25,249 bases of DNA from Pseudomonadota bacterium. GTDB taxonomy: Bacteria; Pseudomonadota; Alphaproteobacteria; Acetobacterales; Acetobacteraceae. Below, one piece after another: positions 24,071-25,249 of the stretch; positions within the stretch are counted from its first letter, which is position 1, and every line of letters starts with the position of its first letter. The stretch spans positions 1-25,249 of the forward strand of contig JAJXSZ010000008.1 in the NCBI GenBank assembly GCA_021784255.1, written 5' to 3'. Both the position numbers and the translations under genes were made by a program. Below the pieces are notes generated by a model. The model did not search any database. It saw only the letters and a list, made by a program, of their open reading frames with translations, and had not been told where the DNA came from.

Positions 24071-24101
24071 GTTTCGATCCACGCCCCCGCGAGGGGGCGA
24101 C
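24071..24101 (-). CRISPR. Solitary type I-C CRISPR repeat
   Basis: The 31 bases run from GTTTCGATCC through ACGCCCCCGC to GAGGGGGCGAC. Read on the minus strand they begin GTCGCCCCC and end GTGGATCGAAAC, with the CGCCCCC/GGGGGCG stem and the GGATTGAAAC-like 3' end of type I-C repeats; one T-to-C change is visible in that end. No second copy lies one spacer length (about 34-36 bases) to either side and no cas gene is in the window. It is probably the relic of an array whose remainder was removed by the neighbouring insertion sequences. The tell-tale false translation VSIHAPARG occurs here. Confidence 0.7.
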
Positions 24102-24139
24102 AATACAATCGGCCCGGCATCGACAGCACCTCGCAGTTG

Positions 24140-24616
24140 GACATCTCGAACAACCCTGAGTTTTCCGTTGTTCGACGGCGGCATCGAGCGGAGTGCCGCG
24201 CTGCGGCCGCTGATGGCGCCGATTTCGGCGGTATCCGGAGATGATTTCTGGTCTGGCGGAGCGGCTGCCCGCCGCAACCGAGGCGATTTCGGTCGCGCGG
24301 GCGCAGTTTTCCCATCGAGCCAGACCAGGCGCTGCATGTTGTAGGCGAGATTGGCGAGGTCGATCTTCGTGGTCGCCCGGGCGGGGCCGATGGTGCGGAG
24401 GAACAATCCCATTAGCCCCTTCTGCCGCGCGAAGACATGCTCGATCGCCGAGCGCACCCGCGACTTCGCCGCGTTGGCGACCGCCGTCCGGCGCGACATC
24501 GGCCGGCCCTGCGGCTTCCGGCGATGGATGCGCGAACGCATGCTGTTGTCGCCGAGCCATGCCTCGTTCGTCTTCGACCGGGATGCCGTATCGGCCCACA
24601 CGCCGGCGGCCGTGTC
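24140..24616 (-). pseudogene. IS5-family transposase, N-terminus deleted
   Basis: The minus frame reads GVWADTASRSKTNEAWLGD, then NSMRSRIHRRKPQGRPM, AIEHVFARQKGLMGLFLRTI and TTKIDLANLAYNMQRLVWL, the C-terminal DDE_Tnp_1 half of IS5-type transposases, with the catalytic Glu in the IEHVFARQK block. The upstream half ends exactly at the boundary of the IS3-type element (24617). The frame stays open past the expected end, through the CRISPR repeat to 24065, so the native stop codon appears lost or lies beyond a truncated IS end. It cannot encode an active transposase. Confidence 0.8.
24146..24175. repeat. Inverted repeat near the end of the IS5 fragment
   Basis: TCGAACAAC (24146-24154) and GTTGTTCGA (24167-24175) are perfect complements across a 12-base loop. 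It lies just past the 3' side of the IS5-type transposase, so it may be a terminator for that gene or part of the element's terminal repeat. Confidence 0.4.
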
Positions 24617-24650
24617 TGAGCTGCTGGCGGTTTGGTGGACACGCTGTTTA
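24617..24650 (+). repeat. Left terminal inverted repeat of the IS3-type element
   Basis: Begins TGAGCTGCTGGCGG and ends GACACGCTGTTTA. It is identical, as a reverse complement, to 25142-25175. The orfB stop codon (TAA on the minus strand) lies within it at 24648-24650. Confidence 0.85.
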
Positions 24651-24850
24651 GCTCGCGGCGGCGATCCGCTCGAACTCCATAGGGCTGAGATAGCCGATGG
24701 TCGAGTGGCGTCGCTGCGGGTTGTGGAAAAGTTCGAGGTAGTCGAACACGTCCGCTCGGACCTGGTTGCGGGTGCGATAGACTTTGGGGCCAGCCCCCTC
24801 GGTGCTTTGCCACGAAGCCGAACTTTCTATCGACTCCCTGGCAAAGTAGG
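24648..24850 (-). pseudogene. IS3 orfB remnant (ends only)
   Basis: The C-terminal part KVYRTRNQVRADVFDYLEL then FHNPQRRHSTIGYLSPMEF and ERIAAAS with TAA is the standard end of IS3 orfB, including the NPxRRHS block that carries the last DDE region. The N-terminal part KFGFVAKHRGGWP is in a different frame and joins it within a few codons (near 24790-24800). The integrase core between them is deleted. Confidence 0.8.
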
Positions 24851-25117
24851 CCGCGGCTTTTCTAGGATGTCGCGCTCCGCCTTCAGTCTGGCGAGCTCAC
24901 GACGCAGCTGGGTCAGCTCCTGCTGCTCCGGCTTGACCTGCCCGTGCCCGGGAAAGGCTTGCTGGGGATCCGCCTCTCCTTCCCGGGCCCAACGCCGCAA
25001 AACGCTCTCCGCCACATCCAGGTCGCGGACCGCCTGAGCAAAGACAACACCACGCTCCTTGATCAGCTTCACAGCTTCGACCTTGAACTCACGACTGAAT
25101 ACCCGGCGCTTCGTCCT
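24827..25117 (-). pseudogene. IS3 orfA (helix-turn-helix transposase subunit), start codon lost
   Basis: The frame reads RTKRRVFSREFKVEAVKLI, then AQAVRDLDVAESVLRRWARE and a leucine-zipper-like ELTQLRRELARLKAERDILE, the full HTH_Tnp_1 plus coiled-coil layout of orfA. The usual ATG before RTKRR is replaced by TTC, and no ATG, GTG or TTG lies in frame inside the element; the only upstream ATG is in the neighbouring recombinase DNA (25240). An A-rich stretch at LEK (24850 region) is where IS3 elements make a -1 frameshift into orfB. Confidence 0.7.
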
Positions 25118-25141
25118 GAACCCCCAAGCCGGTGGAAAACC

Positions 25142-25175
25142 TAAACAGCGTGTCCACCAAACCGCCAGCAGCTCA
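25142..25175 (-). repeat. Right terminal inverted repeat of the IS3-type element
   Basis: Begins TAAACAGCGTGTCC on the plus strand and ends CGCCAGCAGCTCA. It is a perfect 34-base complement of 24617-24650. Confidence 0.85.
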
Positions 25176-25249
25176 ACCTGCGCCGCACCTATGTCCGGAT
25201 GTTCGTCAACCGGGTCAAAGTCAGCCGCCGGGAGGTGCATATTAGCGGG
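25175..25249 (+). pseudogene. Serine recombinase C-terminal fragment (runs off the window)
   Basis: The plus frame reads NLRRTYVRMFVNRV then KVSRREVHISG to the last base. This is the characteristic end of serine (resolvase/invertase-type) recombinases, where LRRAYVRLFVDRVEV is followed by a strand like DDEIRISG. The upstream part is cut at the IS3-type element. It is probably the interrupted remainder of a recombinase that brought in part of this island; the same segment is echoed at 5441-5540. Confidence 0.6.

Larger units (their letters stand above)
24617..25175 (-). mobile_element. Internally deleted IS3-family element (559 bases)
   Basis: Perfect 34-base terminal inverted repeats bound a segment that starts TGAG and ends CTCA, as IS3 elements do (TG...CA). 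Inside, on the minus strand, are orfA and then only the first few and last 45 or so codons of orfB. A complete IS3 is about 1.2-1.5 kb, so roughly 600 or more bases including the DDE core are gone. The flanks are an IS5 fragment on the left and a serine recombinase on the right, without a matching target duplication, which implies deletion or recombination next to the element. It could move only with transposase supplied in trans. Confidence 0.8.

Noticed and set aside
24102..24175. Second CRISPR repeat downstream of the solitary repeat
   Set aside because: The bases one spacer length away (from about 24136) do not match the repeat beyond the first GTT.
24613..25179. Target-site duplication around the IS3-type element
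   Set aside because: The flanking bases (TGTC on the left, ACCT on the right) do not match in the 3-4 base range expected for IS3.
1..25249. A new defence or phage-related multi-gene system
   Set aside because: Only an orphan terminase, one CRISPR repeat and mobile debris were found; no toxin-antitoxin pair, nuclease-helicase cluster or retron-like RNA could be supported.

Overview
The window is GC-rich (third codon positions mostly G or C). The presence of homospermidine synthase and the style of the proteins suggest an alphaproteobacterium, perhaps of the Acetobacteraceae or Rhodospirillales; that placement is inference. The window combines well-kept operons with strips of mobile-element debris.

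Region 1 (1-5061): a CYTH-CHAD protein cut by the left edge runs rightward. It converges with a leftward set: homospermidine synthase, an RMD1/DUF155-like membrane protein, then a decayed stretch that looks like a PhoU/DUF47-type helical fragment joined out of frame to a pyruvate-phosphate-dikinase-like fragment lacking its phosphoryl-accepting histidine.

Region 2 (5062-6919): a scrap of an IS481-type transposase, a scrap of a serine-recombinase C-terminus, and an intact orphan phage terminase large subunit with no other phage gene beside it.

Region 3 (7048-21893): the main metabolic locus, two opposed oligopeptide-type ABC importer operons around one GntR/UTRA regulator. The leftward operon is M20 hydrolase, binding protein, DppB, DppC, fused DppDF ATPase, a second M20 protein and an M24 protein; almost every junction is a 4-8 base overlap. 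The rightward operon is GntR, binding protein, DppB, DppC, DppD, DppF. A 16-base dyad lies between them, over a plausible sigma70 promoter for the leftward operon. The expected job is uptake of a small amide or peptide-like compound followed by intracellular hydrolysis. Two of the three hydrolases have lost most (M24) or several (M20) of the metal ligands that define their families, so the substrate and chemistry may be unusual.

Region 4 (21894-25249): a graveyard of fragments. It holds a third binding-protein tail butted against an MFS-transporter tail, a decayed ISL3 transposase, the N-terminus of a TraG/VirD4-like coupling protein running in frame into an intact short-chain dehydrogenase, a solitary type I-C CRISPR repeat, a truncated IS5 transposase, and a 559-base internally deleted IS3-family element with perfect 34-base terminal inverted repeats. 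A serine-recombinase tail follows the element at the right edge.

No tRNA or rRNA gene was recognised. All family assignments come from reading motifs by eye; no database search was run.
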